This document shows positions 24,801-34,512 of a DNA stretch of 64,000 bases, piece after piece (the first letter of the stretch is position 1; every line of letters starts with the position of its first letter). Position numbers and translations under genes: made by a program. The notes beneath the pieces were generated by a model. That model was not told the DNA's origin. It was given only the letters and a program-made list of their open reading frames with translations, and did no database searches. The stretch spans positions 1 to 64,000 of the forward strand of contig NZ_FTOT01000008.1 in assembly GCF_900156815.1 (NCBI RefSeq). Reading direction: 5' to 3'. The stretch is from Gemmobacter megaterium (GTDB lineage Bacteria; Pseudomonadota; Alphaproteobacteria; Rhodobacterales; Rhodobacteraceae).

Positions 24801-25252
24801 CGACGCATGATCCCATTCCCGCGCGCCTGGCCGCGCTGAAGACCACGCCGACGCCGGAACTGAAGCAACAGTGGCGCGATCTGTTCGACAGCGAACCGCC
24901 GCCCTTCAATCGCCGCTACCTTGAATCCCGGCTGGCCTATCGCATCCAGGAACTTGCCTACGGCGGCCTGAAGCCCGAGACGATTCGGCGCCTCGAACGG
25001 CTCGGCGAGGAACTGGACGGCGGCGACAGGAAGAAGCGCGGCATCCGAGCCGATCGCGACCGCCCCATCACCGGCACGCGCCTCCTGCGCGAATGGCAGG
25101 GCGTCGAACAGATCGTGACCGTCACCGCCGACGGCTTCGAATGGCAGGGTCGGCCGTACAAGTCGCTGTCCGCCATCGCACGGGCCATCACCGGCACGCG
25201 CTGGAACGGCTGGACCTTCTTCGGGCTCAAGAACCACAGGGGGCGGACATGA
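24797..25252 (+). CDS. DUF2924 protein
   Basis: 151 aa. It has the DUF2924 pattern LKQQWRDLFDSEPPPFNRRYLESRLAYRIQEL and the C-terminal segment YKSLSAIARAITGTRWNGWTFFGL. DUF2924 proteins are almost always found beside large serine recombinases in alphaproteobacterial phages and elements and are probably DNA-binding accessory factors. Start and stop overlap both neighbours by 4 bp. No enzymatic role is proposed. Confidence 0.9.
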   Translation: MTTHDPIPARLAALKTTPTPELKQQWRDLFDSEPPPFNRRYLESRLAYRIQELAYGGLKPETIRRLERLGEELDGGDRKKRGIRADRDRPITGTRLLREWQGVEQIVTVTADGFEWQGRPYKSLSAIARAITGTRWNGWTFFGLKNHRGRT

Positions 25253-26574
25253 CGAAGCCGCCGGATAAATCGAAGGTCGTCCGCAAGCTGCGATGTGCCG
25301 TCTACACCCGGAAGTCCTCCGAGGAAGGGCTGGAGCAGGAGTTCAACAGCCTCCACGCCCAACGTGAGGCCTGCGAGGCCTACATTGCCAGCCAGCGCTC
25401 CGAGGGCTGGGCGCTGGTCCGCGATCAGTATGACGACGGCGGCATCTCAGGCGGCACGCTGGAGCGGCCCGGCCTGAAGCGGCTGCTGGAGGATATCGAG
25501 GACGGGTTGGTCGACGTGGTGGTGGTCTACAAGATCGACCGCCTCAGCCGCTCGCTCGCCGACTTCGCCAAGCTGGTCGAGGTGTTCGACCGGAACGGCG
25601 TGACGTTCGTCTCGGTGACGCAGTCGTTCAACACGACGACCTCCATGGGACGGCTGACGCTGAACATCCTGCTGTCCTTCGCCCAGTTCGAGCGCGAGGT
25701 CACGGCCGAGCGCATCCGCGATAAGGTCGCGGCCTCTCGGCGCAAGGGCATGTGGATGGGCGGGGTACCGCCCTACGGCTATCGCGTCGAGAACCGGAAG
25801 CTGGTGGTGGAAGACGACCAGTCTGCGCACGTCCGCTGGATCTTCGGCCGCTTCCTCGAGATCGGGTCCTGCACGGAACTGGCGCGGGAGGTTGGCGTAC
25901 GCGGGATCCGGACGCCGCGCGGCAACCGGATCGACAAGAAATACATCTACCGGATGCTCAGCAACCGCGCCTACATCGGCGAGGCGGTCCACAAAGGCGA
26001 CAGCTATCCCGGCGAGCACGACGCGATCATCGACCGCGAGACTTGGGACCGCGTCCACGCCATCCTGCAGGAGAGCCCGCGCAAGCGTGCCGCGCGCACC
26101 CGAGCTGAGACGCCCGCGCTGCTGAAGGGGCTGCTGTTCGGGCCCGATGGCGCTGCGTTCTCGCCGACGCATACCCGCAAGGGCGACCGGCTCTACCGCT
26201 ATTATGTCAGCCAGACAGTGCTGAAGCATGGCGCTGGATCCTGCCCCATCGGCCGCGTGCCAGCGGGGGAGATAGAGGCCGCCGTCATCGATCAGCTCCG
26301 CGCCGTGTTCCGCCAGCCCGAAATCGTGGCGGGGACATGGAAGGCGGCGCGCGCCCACGCCGACGATATCAGCGAAGCCGACGCCCGGACGGCACTGCAG
26401 CAGCTTGATCCGCTGTGGGGCGAGCTGTTCCCCGCCGAGCAGGCGCGCATCGTGGAGTTGTTGGTCGAGCGCGTGGAGATCGGGACGGACGGGTTGAACG
26501 TCCGGCTCCGTGTGGATGGGCTCGGCGGCCTCGCACGCGAGATGCTGGCCGGAGACATGGGAGCGGCCGCATGA
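25249..26574 (+). CDS. Large serine recombinase (integrase-like)
   Basis: 441 aa from ATG 25249. The catalytic serine is S23 in YTRKSSEEGLEQEFNS, with IDRLSRS later in the resolvase fold. A recombinase domain follows (about 170-300). A zinc-ribbon region usual for large serine integrases is present only in vestigial form: GLLFGPDGAAFSPTHTRKGDRLYRYYV has lost the paired Cys, though a later Cys remains in GSCPIG. It is the third gene in an overlapping cassette and is likely to have moved the element or the defence genes beside it. Attachment sites are not identified. Confidence 0.92.
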   Translation: MTKPPDKSKVVRKLRCAVYTRKSSEEGLEQEFNSLHAQREACEAYIASQRSEGWALVRDQYDDGGISGGTLERPGLKRLLEDIEDGLVDVVVVYKIDRLSRSLADFAKLVEVFDRNGVTFVSVTQSFNTTTSMGRLTLNILLSFAQFEREVTAERIRDKVAASRRKGMWMGGVPPYGYRVENRKLVVEDDQSAHVRWIFGRFLEIGSCTELAREVGVRGIRTPRGNRIDKKYIYRMLSNRAYIGEAVHKGDSYPGEHDAIIDRETWDRVHAILQESPRKRAARTRAETPALLKGLLFGPDGAAFSPTHTRKGDRLYRYYVSQTVLKHGAGSCPIGRVPAGEIEAAVIDQLRAVFRQPEIVAGTWKAARAHADDISEADARTALQQLDPLWGELFPAEQARIVELLVERVEIGTDGLNVRLRVDGLGGLAREMLAGDMGAAA

Positions 26575-26954
26575 CCCGCGGCACTCTGATCCCCGAAACG
26601 GTGACGCTCCATGTCCCATTTCACATCGTGAAGCGCGGCGGGCGGAAGGAAATGCACCTGCCCGACCGCGTCCGGCCAGACCGCAAGGCGGACAACACGC
26701 TGGTCAAGGCGCTGGCCCGCGCCTTCCGCTGGAAGCGGATGCTCGAGTCGGGTGAGTTCGCTACCATTTCCGAACTGGCCGAGCGAGAGGGGATCGCACC
26801 CTCCTACATAACCCGCGTCCTGCGGCTGACGCTGCTTGCGCCGGATACCGTTGAGGCAATCCTCGACGGCACGCAGGGGCCAGAGATGACGCTGGCGCGG
26901 GTGCTGGAGCCGTTTCCCTTGCAGTGGAGCTTGCTGGTCGGTCATTTCCGCTGA
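26571..26954 (+). CDS. ParB/HTH-like protein at the end of the recombinase cassette
   Basis: 127 aa from ATG 26571, overlapping the recombinase stop by 4 bp. The segment LHVPFHIVKRGGRKEMHLPD followed by TLVKALARAFRWKRMLESGEFATISELAEREGIAPSYITRVLRLTLLAPD resembles ParB-like HTH proteins common after DUF2924-recombinase genes. It is expected to be a DNA-binding directionality or regulatory factor. An untranslated gap of about 260 bp separates it from the defence operon. Confidence 0.8.
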   Translation: MTRGTLIPETVTLHVPFHIVKRGGRKEMHLPDRVRPDRKADNTLVKALARAFRWKRMLESGEFATISELAEREGIAPSYITRVLRLTLLAPDTVEAILDGTQGPEMTLARVLEPFPLQWSLLVGHFR

Positions 26955-26960
26955 GAACCT

Positions 26961-27179
26961 CTAAGCAGACCCGTCCACCACTACAAATTGAAGGGTTGGT
27001 TGATGGCCTCCCATCAGCAGCGGCAATGACTGCCGGTCAAGGTTTGCGAAGCCGCCGGGCACATCTGCCTCCCATGGCCGTGGCCTAGGGTCGAGGCTCT
27101 CGCCCGCCTCAACCCAGTTGAGCAACGTGCTCATCTGGATGAACAGCAGGGGATTGATGATTATGGGCTTATCCGCCAC
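26961..27179 (-). CDS. Possible small protein divergent from the defence operon
   Basis: 72 aa frame beginning MADKPIIINPLLFIQMSTLLNW. It is convergent with the recombinase cassette and starts 35 bp from the defence operon start, so it could share a divergent promoter with it. There is no recognised domain and no strong ribosome site. It may be a fragment of a lost gene. Confidence 0.3.
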   Translation of the reverse strand: MADKPIIINPLLFIQMSTLLNWVEAGESLDPRPRPWEADVPGGFANLDRQSLPLLMGGHQPTLQFVVVDGSA

Positions 27180-27214
27180 CCTGTAAGCATGATGGCAGGG
27201 TTACTGGGGGCCGT

Positions 27215-28681
27215 GTGAAGTATCAAAATAATCCACCAGACGCCTCTGCGCTGATGACGTCGGCGCGGAGCTTTGGGAACTACGACTTGTCGAGTGCTCT
27301 TGCCGATCTCTTGGACAACAGCATAAAGGCAAAAGCACGTAGTATCGAAATTAAATGCATCCGGAAGGATGACGGGCCCGAGGTCAGGATTCTGGATGAT
27401 GGGTCCGGAATGTCGGCGAACGAGCTACATCGGGCTATGCGACCCGCCAGCACCAATCCCGACGATGAACGGGCTCGCGATGACCTCGGCCGGTTCGGCT
27501 GGGGCATGAAGTCGGCATCGCTCTCGCAGTGCCGGCTCCTGACCGTCGTCACCCGACACGATGGAGTTCTGTCTGGCGCATCTTGGGATCTTGATGATCT
27601 CGCCGACTGGAAAATGGGAGTCCTCGAGCCAGAGGAAATAAAGGCGTTAGCCGATCAACGGCTGCTTGAGCGCGACGGGACGGAGGTTATCTGGTGCAAG
27701 TGTGATCGTCTTTCTGAGTTCGGCCAGGTCGGCGGCAAAGGCTTCAACGACATCGTCGCACACGCAAAGGCGCAGCTGTCTCTCATCTTCCACCGTTATC
27801 TGGGCGGCGAGGAAGGTCTTCGGAAGCTCAAGGTCAATTTTAATGGGGACGCGCTAAAACCGGCAGACCCCTTCTTCCGCCACCATGACGCAACGCAGGC
27901 CCAGCCAAAGGAAACGCTTACCCTCGATGGTCAGCCCATCGAGGTGCAGGCCTTCATCCTCCCGCACTATTCGAAGATAACTGCGGGCGAGCACGACCGG
28001 CTGGGCGCTGAGGAAGGCTTCGTTCGCAATCAAGGGTTCTATGTATATAGACAACACCGACTAATCATACATGGAACATGGTTTCGGCTGGTGAAGCACG
28101 GCGAACTGTCGCAACTTGTCCGGATCGCGATTAACATCCCCAACTCGCTCGATGCCATGTGGAAGATCACCTTAGACAAGGCGGACGCACAGCTTCCGTC
28201 CGGGCTGAAAAGCCGTTTGAAGGACATCGTAGACGGCCTCAAGAGAAAATCAGGAAAGGTGTTCCAATCCCGCGGCGGTCGAGTCCGGAATGAAGCTGGG
28301 AAGACGTCGGTCTGGGCAAAATATGTAAGGAACGGCGAGGTCCGATATTATCTCAATCGCGAGCATCCACTGATCGCCGGAATGCTTGATGAAGATGACA
28401 AAGACAGAGCCAAGGCGTTTGCTGCAGCGCTCGGCATCATCGAGGACTGCTTCCCTGTTGTCAGCATTGGCGAAGACTATTCTTCACGCCCGGAAATGAT
28501 GAATCAGAGCGTAGTGGATCGAAGCACGTTTATCGAAAAGCTCGATGCAGCTCTTCCTTCGCTACTTTTGCATGTGGGGGGCAATATGAAAACACTTCAC
28601 GAGATCCTCGCGTCTACCGAGCCGTGGTCCAATCACGCCGATATCGTGCTGACACACCTTAAGGAAAAAGGGTGGAACTGA
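27215..28681 (+). CDS. MORC/GHKL-type ATPase of the defence operon
   Basis: 488 aa, GTG start. The GHKL (Bergerat) fold is explicit: N-box LADLLDNSIKA with N35, G1 ILDDGSGMS (60-67) and G2 GRFGWGMKSAS (92-102), followed by an S5-like domain (WKITLDKADAQLP). This is the MORC/MutL-like class predicted to drive restriction-modification-linked complexes in bacteria. The C-terminal half is charged and probably mediates partner contacts. The stop abuts the next gene's ATG. It is the first gene of a four-gene operon and is expected to couple ATP binding to recruitment of the helicase and nuclease partners. The role is inferred from family and context. Confidence 0.85.
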   Translation: MKYQNNPPDASALMTSARSFGNYDLSSALADLLDNSIKAKARSIEIKCIRKDDGPEVRILDDGSGMSANELHRAMRPASTNPDDERARDDLGRFGWGMKSASLSQCRLLTVVTRHDGVLSGASWDLDDLADWKMGVLEPEEIKALADQRLLERDGTEVIWCKCDRLSEFGQVGGKGFNDIVAHAKAQLSLIFHRYLGGEEGLRKLKVNFNGDALKPADPFFRHHDATQAQPKETLTLDGQPIEVQAFILPHYSKITAGEHDRLGAEEGFVRNQGFYVYRQHRLIIHGTWFRLVKHGELSQLVRIAINIPNSLDAMWKITLDKADAQLPSGLKSRLKDIVDGLKRKSGKVFQSRGGRVRNEAGKTSVWAKYVRNGEVRYYLNREHPLIAGMLDEDDKDRAKAFAAALGIIEDCFPVVSIGEDYSSRPEMMNQSVVDRSTFIEKLDAALPSLLLHVGGNMKTLHEILASTEPWSNHADIVLTHLKEKGWN

Positions 28682-31372
28682 ATGTTTGACAGCGAACTTG
28701 CGTACTTTCGTTCAATGATCACCCGAGACTATGGTGAGGACATTGCTCAAGGAAACGGCCTACCTGAAGGTGCGATCAGTAAAATCGTCCGGTGCGGCCC
28801 CTTCCAGCACCTCGGTGAGCCGGCAATCAATGCAATCATCCGCGAGCTAGAATCGAGCTTCACGGTAACCCAGAAGCGCGGAGCAGTCATTACAAAGGAC
28901 CATCGGCCTTGGCTAGCGGCAAAGCGGCCGCAGATTGACTTCTATTACTGGAATCGGCTCCGTAAATATTATCTTGAGACGGGAACTCTTCCGTCGCACG
29001 TGCTTGCCACGCTTGACTCCGATACAGACGAGATTCTCGACCAGTGCGGTAACCCGAGAGACGAGAATTACGGCGCTGTTCGCGGCATGGTCATGGGCAA
29101 TGTCCAGTCGGGCAAGACCACTAATTATTCGGCACTGATCTGCAAAGCTGCGGACGCAGGCTACCGAGTCATCATCCTGCTTGCCGGGATTACCAATTCG
29201 CTGCGTTCCCAGACGCAGGAACGGCTCGATGAAACCTTCATTGGCAAGGTCTCGATGTTCGGCGCGGTCGCCCAGCAATCGTTGCCGATCCAGAATTACG
29301 CAGCGACGCGGCGGATCCCCTCCTACGGCACGACCCGGGTGGCCGATTTTTCGAGTGGCAAGGACGGCATCTATTTCGGCCTGTCCGGTCATCAGGAGCC
29401 GATGATCTTCATCACCAAGAAGAACAAAGGCATCCTTGAACGTCTCGCTCTCTGGATCGAGAAGCAGGGGGAGACTGGCGGCTATGACCTGCCGCTTCTG
29501 TTAATCGACGACGAAGCCGACAATGCGTCCATAAATACAGCCAGTGATCCTAAGCGCACTACTGCTATCAACGGTGTCATCAGGCAGATCCTGTCACGTT
29601 TTCCGCGCTCGTCGTATGTCGGCTATACCGCTACACCGTTCGCCAACATTTTCATCGACCCGGAAACGACGGAAGAGATGGAGACGGACGACCTTTTTCC
29701 AGGCAATTTCATCAAGGCGCTCGATCCGCCCACCAACTATGCCGGCTCACGCCGGATCTTCCGGGAAGGCGGTGACCTGCGTGAAGGCATGGTCCGCATC
29801 ATTGACGATTATCGTCTGCTACTGCCACTCAAGCACAAGAGCGGTGACACTGTTGCCGACATCCCCGACAGTCTGCGCCACGCGATCCGCGTGTTCTGCA
29901 TCACGCGGGCCATCAGGGTACTCCAAGGCAAGGGCAAAGCTCATTGCTCGATGATGATCAACGTCAGCCGATTCAATGCCATCCAGGACCAGATTCTGGG
30001 TCAGGTTTACGAATACCTTGCCGAGATCAAGGACGCGATCGCGGTCCACGCATCGCTGCCGCCCGACGAGATCAGCGATGATGTCATGGACGATCTCGAA
30101 GCGAGCTTCACCAAGGAGTTTGATGATAGCGGGCTCGACTGGCATGGGCTGCTTGGGGTTCTCAACGAGGGCGTACAGTCCATAGAGGTCCGCACCGTCA
30201 ATATGCGGGGCGGCAAGCTCGACTATTCACTACACAAGTTTGACGGCCTTCATGTCATCGCCATCGGCGGATTGGCGCTGTCACGCGGGCTGACACTCGA
30301 AGGCCTCACGGTTTCTTATCTCCTGCGCAATGCGACTGCGAGCGACACGCTGATGCAGATGGCGCGCTGGTTCGGCTACCGCACGGGTTATGAGGAATAT
30401 TGTCGCCTCTATCTGCCTCAGATGTCCTTCGATCATTACGAATTTGTCGACGAGGCAACTGAAGAACTTAGGAGCGAGATCAAGCGCATGCAGGCCGCGC
30501 GCCGCACTCCGCGCGACTTCGGTCTCAAAGTCCGGCAAAGCCCGCTCGCCATCCGGGTAACCGCGGCAAACAAGATGCGCACGGCTGAGAAGCTCAAAAT
30601 CGCACAGGATTATTCCGCGCGTCACATCGAGGGCTTCGCACTCCCCAATGATCCGGTCATCGGTAATAATCAGCGCAATGCAGCCGACAAATTCCTCTCC
30701 GCGCTCGGAGACCCTACTGAGAAGGGCAAGGGTTTCATTCGCTGGTCTGCTAGTGGCCGCGACGTGCTCAAACTCCTTCGCGAATTCCGGTTTGTGGATC
30801 ATCCCGATCTATCGGTAATTTCCGACACATCCCTCTTTGAGGACTATGTTCAGGACCGCGTCACTGACGAACTGGCTGAATGGGATGTGGTGCTTCCCAT
30901 GCGTCAGTCGGGCGACTCCGTTCAGTTCGCCGGTCAGGACATCAATCTGAGGTCCCGCGACCAAGGAACGGTCCAGCGGGGTACCTATCGTGTGTACGGC
31001 AGCAAGAACCGCGTCGCCGACCCGGGGGACGCGCAGATCGGCCTGTCAGACGCACAGAAGGTAGCGGCGGAAGCAGCCTACCAAGCCGAGATTTACAAGA
31101 AGGAACGTGCCGCGTGCTCGGTACGCGAGCGGCCGATGATGCTCGTGCATGTTTTCGGTGCAAAACTGCGCGACGACCGGGTCGATTGCGACGACGAGCT
31201 CAAGCTAGACACGCCCATCGTCACGCTTTCCTTCTGCATGCCTGAGACCGGGAAACCTGCGAAGGAGAGAACCTACCAGGTGAACGCTGTCTATCGCCAG
31301 CAACTCGAACTTTATGTCGCCGAAGAAGACGATGATTCCCAAGCGATGATGGAGGCTCAGGATGCTGAATGA
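28682..31372 (+). CDS. Z1-domain SF2 ATPase of the defence operon
   Basis: 896 aa. The ATPase core has Walker A GNVQSGKT (139-146), motif II IDDEAD (275-280) and TATPFAN at 316-322. The Z1 domain is in the second half, with AIGGLALSRGLTLEGLTVSYLLRN and MQMARWFGYR. Such proteins are predicted translocases or helicases of MORC-linked restriction systems. The first codon follows the ATPase stop with no gap and the 3' end overlaps the nuclease gene by 11 bp. No membrane segments. DNA-unwinding ability is inferred. Confidence 0.9.
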   Translation: MFDSELAYFRSMITRDYGEDIAQGNGLPEGAISKIVRCGPFQHLGEPAINAIIRELESSFTVTQKRGAVITKDHRPWLAAKRPQIDFYYWNRLRKYYLETGTLPSHVLATLDSDTDEILDQCGNPRDENYGAVRGMVMGNVQSGKTTNYSALICKAADAGYRVIILLAGITNSLRSQTQERLDETFIGKVSMFGAVAQQSLPIQNYAATRRIPSYGTTRVADFSSGKDGIYFGLSGHQEPMIFITKKNKGILERLALWIEKQGETGGYDLPLLLIDDEADNASINTASDPKRTTAINGVIRQILSRFPRSSYVGYTATPFANIFIDPETTEEMETDDLFPGNFIKALDPPTNYAGSRRIFREGGDLREGMVRIIDDYRLLLPLKHKSGDTVADIPDSLRHAIRVFCITRAIRVLQGKGKAHCSMMINVSRFNAIQDQILGQVYEYLAEIKDAIAVHASLPPDEISDDVMDDLEASFTKEFDDSGLDWHGLLGVLNEGVQSIEVRTVNMRGGKLDYSLHKFDGLHVIAIGGLALSRGLTLEGLTVSYLLRNATASDTLMQMARWFGYRTGYEEYCRLYLPQMSFDHYEFVDEATEELRSEIKRMQAARRTPRDFGLKVRQSPLAIRVTAANKMRTAEKLKIAQDYSARHIEGFALPNDPVIGNNQRNAADKFLSALGDPTEKGKGFIRWSASGRDVLKLLREFRFVDHPDLSVISDTSLFEDYVQDRVTDELAEWDVVLPMRQSGDSVQFAGQDINLRSRDQGTVQRGTYRVYGSKNRVADPGDAQIGLSDAQKVAAEAAYQAEIYKKERAACSVRERPMMLVHVFGAKLRDDRVDCDDELKLDTPIVTLSFCMPETGKPAKERTYQVNAVYRQQLELYVAEEDDDSQAMMEAQDAE

Positions 31373-32345
31373 ATGGGAAGCGATTATCCCGCCATATGAC
31401 CCGGGGTCCTACAACGTCCGACTTGCCGACAGCAGCCATCCGCTCGATTTCAGGATTGGCCGTGACTATCGCGGACGTTTTGTCTTCCAACTTGATGCAG
31501 AGTGTGCGGAGCCCGGCGCGCTCGACCTGCCGAAGATGTCAGCGATGACCTGCGAAGTCGAGCCTGCAGGTGATGGGCGTTCGAGATTTGTCCTGACCCT
31601 CAGCAACGCTGCGGACTTCCGGAATTTCGCCCTTATGTGCAAAAGCCTCATGCTGGCGACTGACAAGTTCACTCCGTCACAGGCTAGAGAAGGGCTGCTG
31701 CAAGCCGTCGAGGAAGTTCACCGTTGGCAGGAGATGCTGCGCCGAAGGGCCGACCGCCTGCTGTCAAAAACCGAGAGGATTGGCCTGGTCGGCGAATTGC
31801 TGTTTCTGCGAGACGTTCTCAGCGACCGGCTTGGCTGGAATGCCGCCATCCGATGCTGGAACGGCCCCGGCGGTCATGAGCAGGATTTTGTGGTTGCCGG
31901 CAGCATTTTTGAGGTGAAGACGCAGGTGGTGACTGCCGATCGCCGGATCCGAATTTCTTCCGAAGACCAGCTTGATCCGGTTCAGGGACGGATCCTGCTC
32001 TGCAATCAGGGCATTGCGCCGCTGCCTTCCGTCGACCCGGCGGCTCGGACCCTCAACCTTCTGGTGTCAGAGATCCGTGACGCAATGGCTCAGGCTGGCT
32101 CGGGCGCCCCGGAACTACTCGATATTGCTCTTCTGGAGGCGGGCTACGAGGAGCGGCAGGACTATGACGAGGAGAGTTGGGTATTAGTGGACCGCACCTA
32201 TTATGAGGTGTGCGGAACTTTTCCGCGTATTGAGCGCAGCGATCTACGGCCCGGTGTCGACATGGTCAAGTACAGTATCCGCGTTAGTGACTGTGTTCCC
32301 TTTACCGTCAGCGATGATGAAGTGTTCGGGGGAATCATTCAATGA
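31362..32345 (+). CDS. PD-(D/E)XK nuclease-fold protein (DUF4420)
   Basis: 327 aa. The nuclease core is GLVGELLFLRDVL (E145) followed by GGHEQDFVVAGSIFEVKTQ, giving D175 and the E184-x-K186 pair of the PD-(D/E)XK fold. This is the DUF4420 family that accompanies Z1/MORC proteins. It would supply DNA cleavage for the defence complex. The start overlaps the Z1 gene and the stop overlaps the AIPR start by 4 bp. All predicted catalytic residues are in place. Confidence 0.88.
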   Translation: MLNEWEAIIPPYDPGSYNVRLADSSHPLDFRIGRDYRGRFVFQLDAECAEPGALDLPKMSAMTCEVEPAGDGRSRFVLTLSNAADFRNFALMCKSLMLATDKFTPSQAREGLLQAVEEVHRWQEMLRRRADRLLSKTERIGLVGELLFLRDVLSDRLGWNAAIRCWNGPGGHEQDFVVAGSIFEVKTQVVTADRRIRISSEDQLDPVQGRILLCNQGIAPLPSVDPAARTLNLLVSEIRDAMAQAGSGAPELLDIALLEAGYEERQDYDEESWVLVDRTYYEVCGTFPRIERSDLRPGVDMVKYSIRVSDCVPFTVSDDEVFGGIIQ

Positions 32346-34417
32346 GCGAGTTGCAAGAAGCATTCGAAGAGCTAAGAGAAGATATCCTTTTAGAGGCAGA
32401 GGCGCGGGGCGTCTTCCAGCAGGAGGCATTTTTTGAACTCTATGCCGCCGCTGCGTCCGACAATGGCGACACCATTGATCTGGAGTACGCCCACAGTCGT
32501 CAGGACGGTGGACGCCGACCATACCAGATAGACGGCCATGGGTTTGATGACGATCGTGGAACGCTTTATCTTGCCGTCTGCGATTACCGGGACGGGACGG
32601 ACTTGGAACCTCTCCAGAATGATCGTCTAACCTCAGCACTTAAGAGGGTTACCAATTTCTTTGAAAACGCCTGTTCATCGGCATTCATCAACTCCCTTGA
32701 GGAAACGAGTCCAGCGTTTTCAGCAGCGTATTCCATCTATTCGGCACGTGACCTCATCAAGAGACTTCGCATTATCCTTTTTTCCAACGCGCGCCTAGCA
32801 ACCAAAAGGCCGCCGCAGCTGGGCGAAGAGGTCGGCGGACTGCCGGTCGTCTATAGCGTGCTCGACGCCACTCGCTACTTCGACATCCAAAAAAGTTTCA
32901 GCAGGCCTGAGCCTATCGAGGTCGATGTTTCAACTATCGCTGGTGGGCCTATCGCCTGCCTGAAGGCATCGACGGAAGCCGAGGAGCATCAATCCTATCT
33001 TCTTGCAATTCCGGGATCAGTGCTTGCGGAAGTTTACGGCCTCTACGGAGCGCGACTACTCGAACAGAATGTCCGGACTTATCTTCAGGCGAGGACCAAG
33101 GTGAACAAGGGCATTCTGGAAACCATCAAGAAGACGCCGGAGATGTTTTTCGCCTACAACAACGGCCTCACCGCGACTGCATCGGCGGTTGACCTAGAGA
33201 CACTCGAAGACGGCCAGTTGGGAATTGCGGCCATTCACAACCTCCAGATTGTGAATGGCGGACAGACGACAGCGTCGATCCTGTACGCCAAGGATGTTGG
33301 CAAGTCGTCGCTTGAGCGGGTCCACGTGCAGATGAAGCTATCGGTGGTTTCCCCTGCTGTAATTGAGCAGGTCGTGCCGAAGATTTCACGGTTCGCGAAC
33401 ACTCAGAACCGGATCTCGGAGGCCGACTTCTTCTCCAGCCATCCCTTCCATCTGCAAATGGAGCGTTACTCGCGCACTCTCACCGCACCGCCGCAAAACG
33501 GAGCGATGACGGGCGACAAGTGGTTTTACGAACGAGCCCGCGGCCAGTACCGTGATGGCACTGCATATGCATCAGCAGCAGGAAAGAAAAAATATCAGCT
33601 GGAGTACCCCAAGGAGAAGCTCATCGAGAAGACGGACCTTGCGAAATACATACTAAGTTTTGAACGTAAGCCTTACATCGTCTCACGGGGTGCCCAGAAG
33701 GCCTTCGTGGCGTTTGCCGACGAGACTGCGAAAGCTTGGAAGTCCGCTCCCACCCAGTTCAACGAAACCTGGTATCGAAATGCCTGCGCAATGGCGCTGA
33801 TTTTCCGCTGGACAGACAAACACGTGGCCAGCTCTGACTGGTACAAGGATGACCGGGGATACAAATCTCAGACGGTAGCCTATACACTTTCCTGGATCGC
33901 CGAACAGATTGACCAGCAGGGGAAGGTAAATCTGAACTGGGGGCAAGTCTGGAACACACAGTCAGTGCCGGACGAGCTCCAAGACCTGATCGTCTCTCTT
34001 GCCCCACAAATAGCGGCCGCCATACGACGGACGCCCGCGAACGTCCGGAACGTAGGAGAATACTGCAAGTTTGAACTGTGTTGGCAGAATATAAAGGCAG
34101 CAGAATTCAACGTGCCAGTTCTGCCTGATCATCTGATGCTCGATGCAGATGAGGTGCACCGAGAGAAAAAGGAGGCGAAGTCGACCGCGATGATCGATCA
34201 CGAGATCGACTTCGATGTGCTCCTTCACACTCTCATTCCCAAGGCCGAGATCATTCGCCGAGTTGCTGAACAACGTAAATTCCTGTCGCCGAAGGCCGAC
34301 CGAGCCCTTCAGAAGCTTGGGTCAGGTAATTTCAATCTGGCCCGGCCGGACAAGAATTCGATCAAGCTTCTTGTTAAGCGAATGGCGGAGGAAGGAATGC
34401 CTGTAGAAGAGATGTAG
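32342..34417 (+). CDS. AIPR-family protein of the defence operon
   Basis: 691 aa of the AIPR family (PF10592; the name refers to abortive-infection phage resistance). Signatures are a long N-terminal region with FFAYNNGLTATASAV, then NLQIVNGGQTTASILYA (about residue 300-315), and PKISRFANTQNRISEADFFSSHPF about 40 residues later. The family is linked to phage resistance, and AIPR proteins commonly occur in modification-linked operons with Z1 and DUF4420 proteins. It ends the operon; the convergent methyltransferase gene ends about 95 bp beyond. Its mechanism is unknown. Confidence 0.88.
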   Translation: MSELQEAFEELREDILLEAEARGVFQQEAFFELYAAAASDNGDTIDLEYAHSRQDGGRRPYQIDGHGFDDDRGTLYLAVCDYRDGTDLEPLQNDRLTSALKRVTNFFENACSSAFINSLEETSPAFSAAYSIYSARDLIKRLRIILFSNARLATKRPPQLGEEVGGLPVVYSVLDATRYFDIQKSFSRPEPIEVDVSTIAGGPIACLKASTEAEEHQSYLLAIPGSVLAEVYGLYGARLLEQNVRTYLQARTKVNKGILETIKKTPEMFFAYNNGLTATASAVDLETLEDGQLGIAAIHNLQIVNGGQTTASILYAKDVGKSSLERVHVQMKLSVVSPAVIEQVVPKISRFANTQNRISEADFFSSHPFHLQMERYSRTLTAPPQNGAMTGDKWFYERARGQYRDGTAYASAAGKKKYQLEYPKEKLIEKTDLAKYILSFERKPYIVSRGAQKAFVAFADETAKAWKSAPTQFNETWYRNACAMALIFRWTDKHVASSDWYKDDRGYKSQTVAYTLSWIAEQIDQQGKVNLNWGQVWNTQSVPDELQDLIVSLAPQIAAAIRRTPANVRNVGEYCKFELCWQNIKAAEFNVPVLPDHLMLDADEVHREKKEAKSTAMIDHEIDFDVLLHTLIPKAEIIRRVAEQRKFLSPKADRALQKLGSGNFNLARPDKNSIKLLVKRMAEEGMPVEEM

Positions 34418-34512
34418 TGAAACCGGTGCCGCGTTTTTATTACATTACCGGCCCAAGGTCTTCTGCGATGGACCGGCCTCGCTATTGGCCACCAAACTAC
34501 ATCAGCGAGAGC

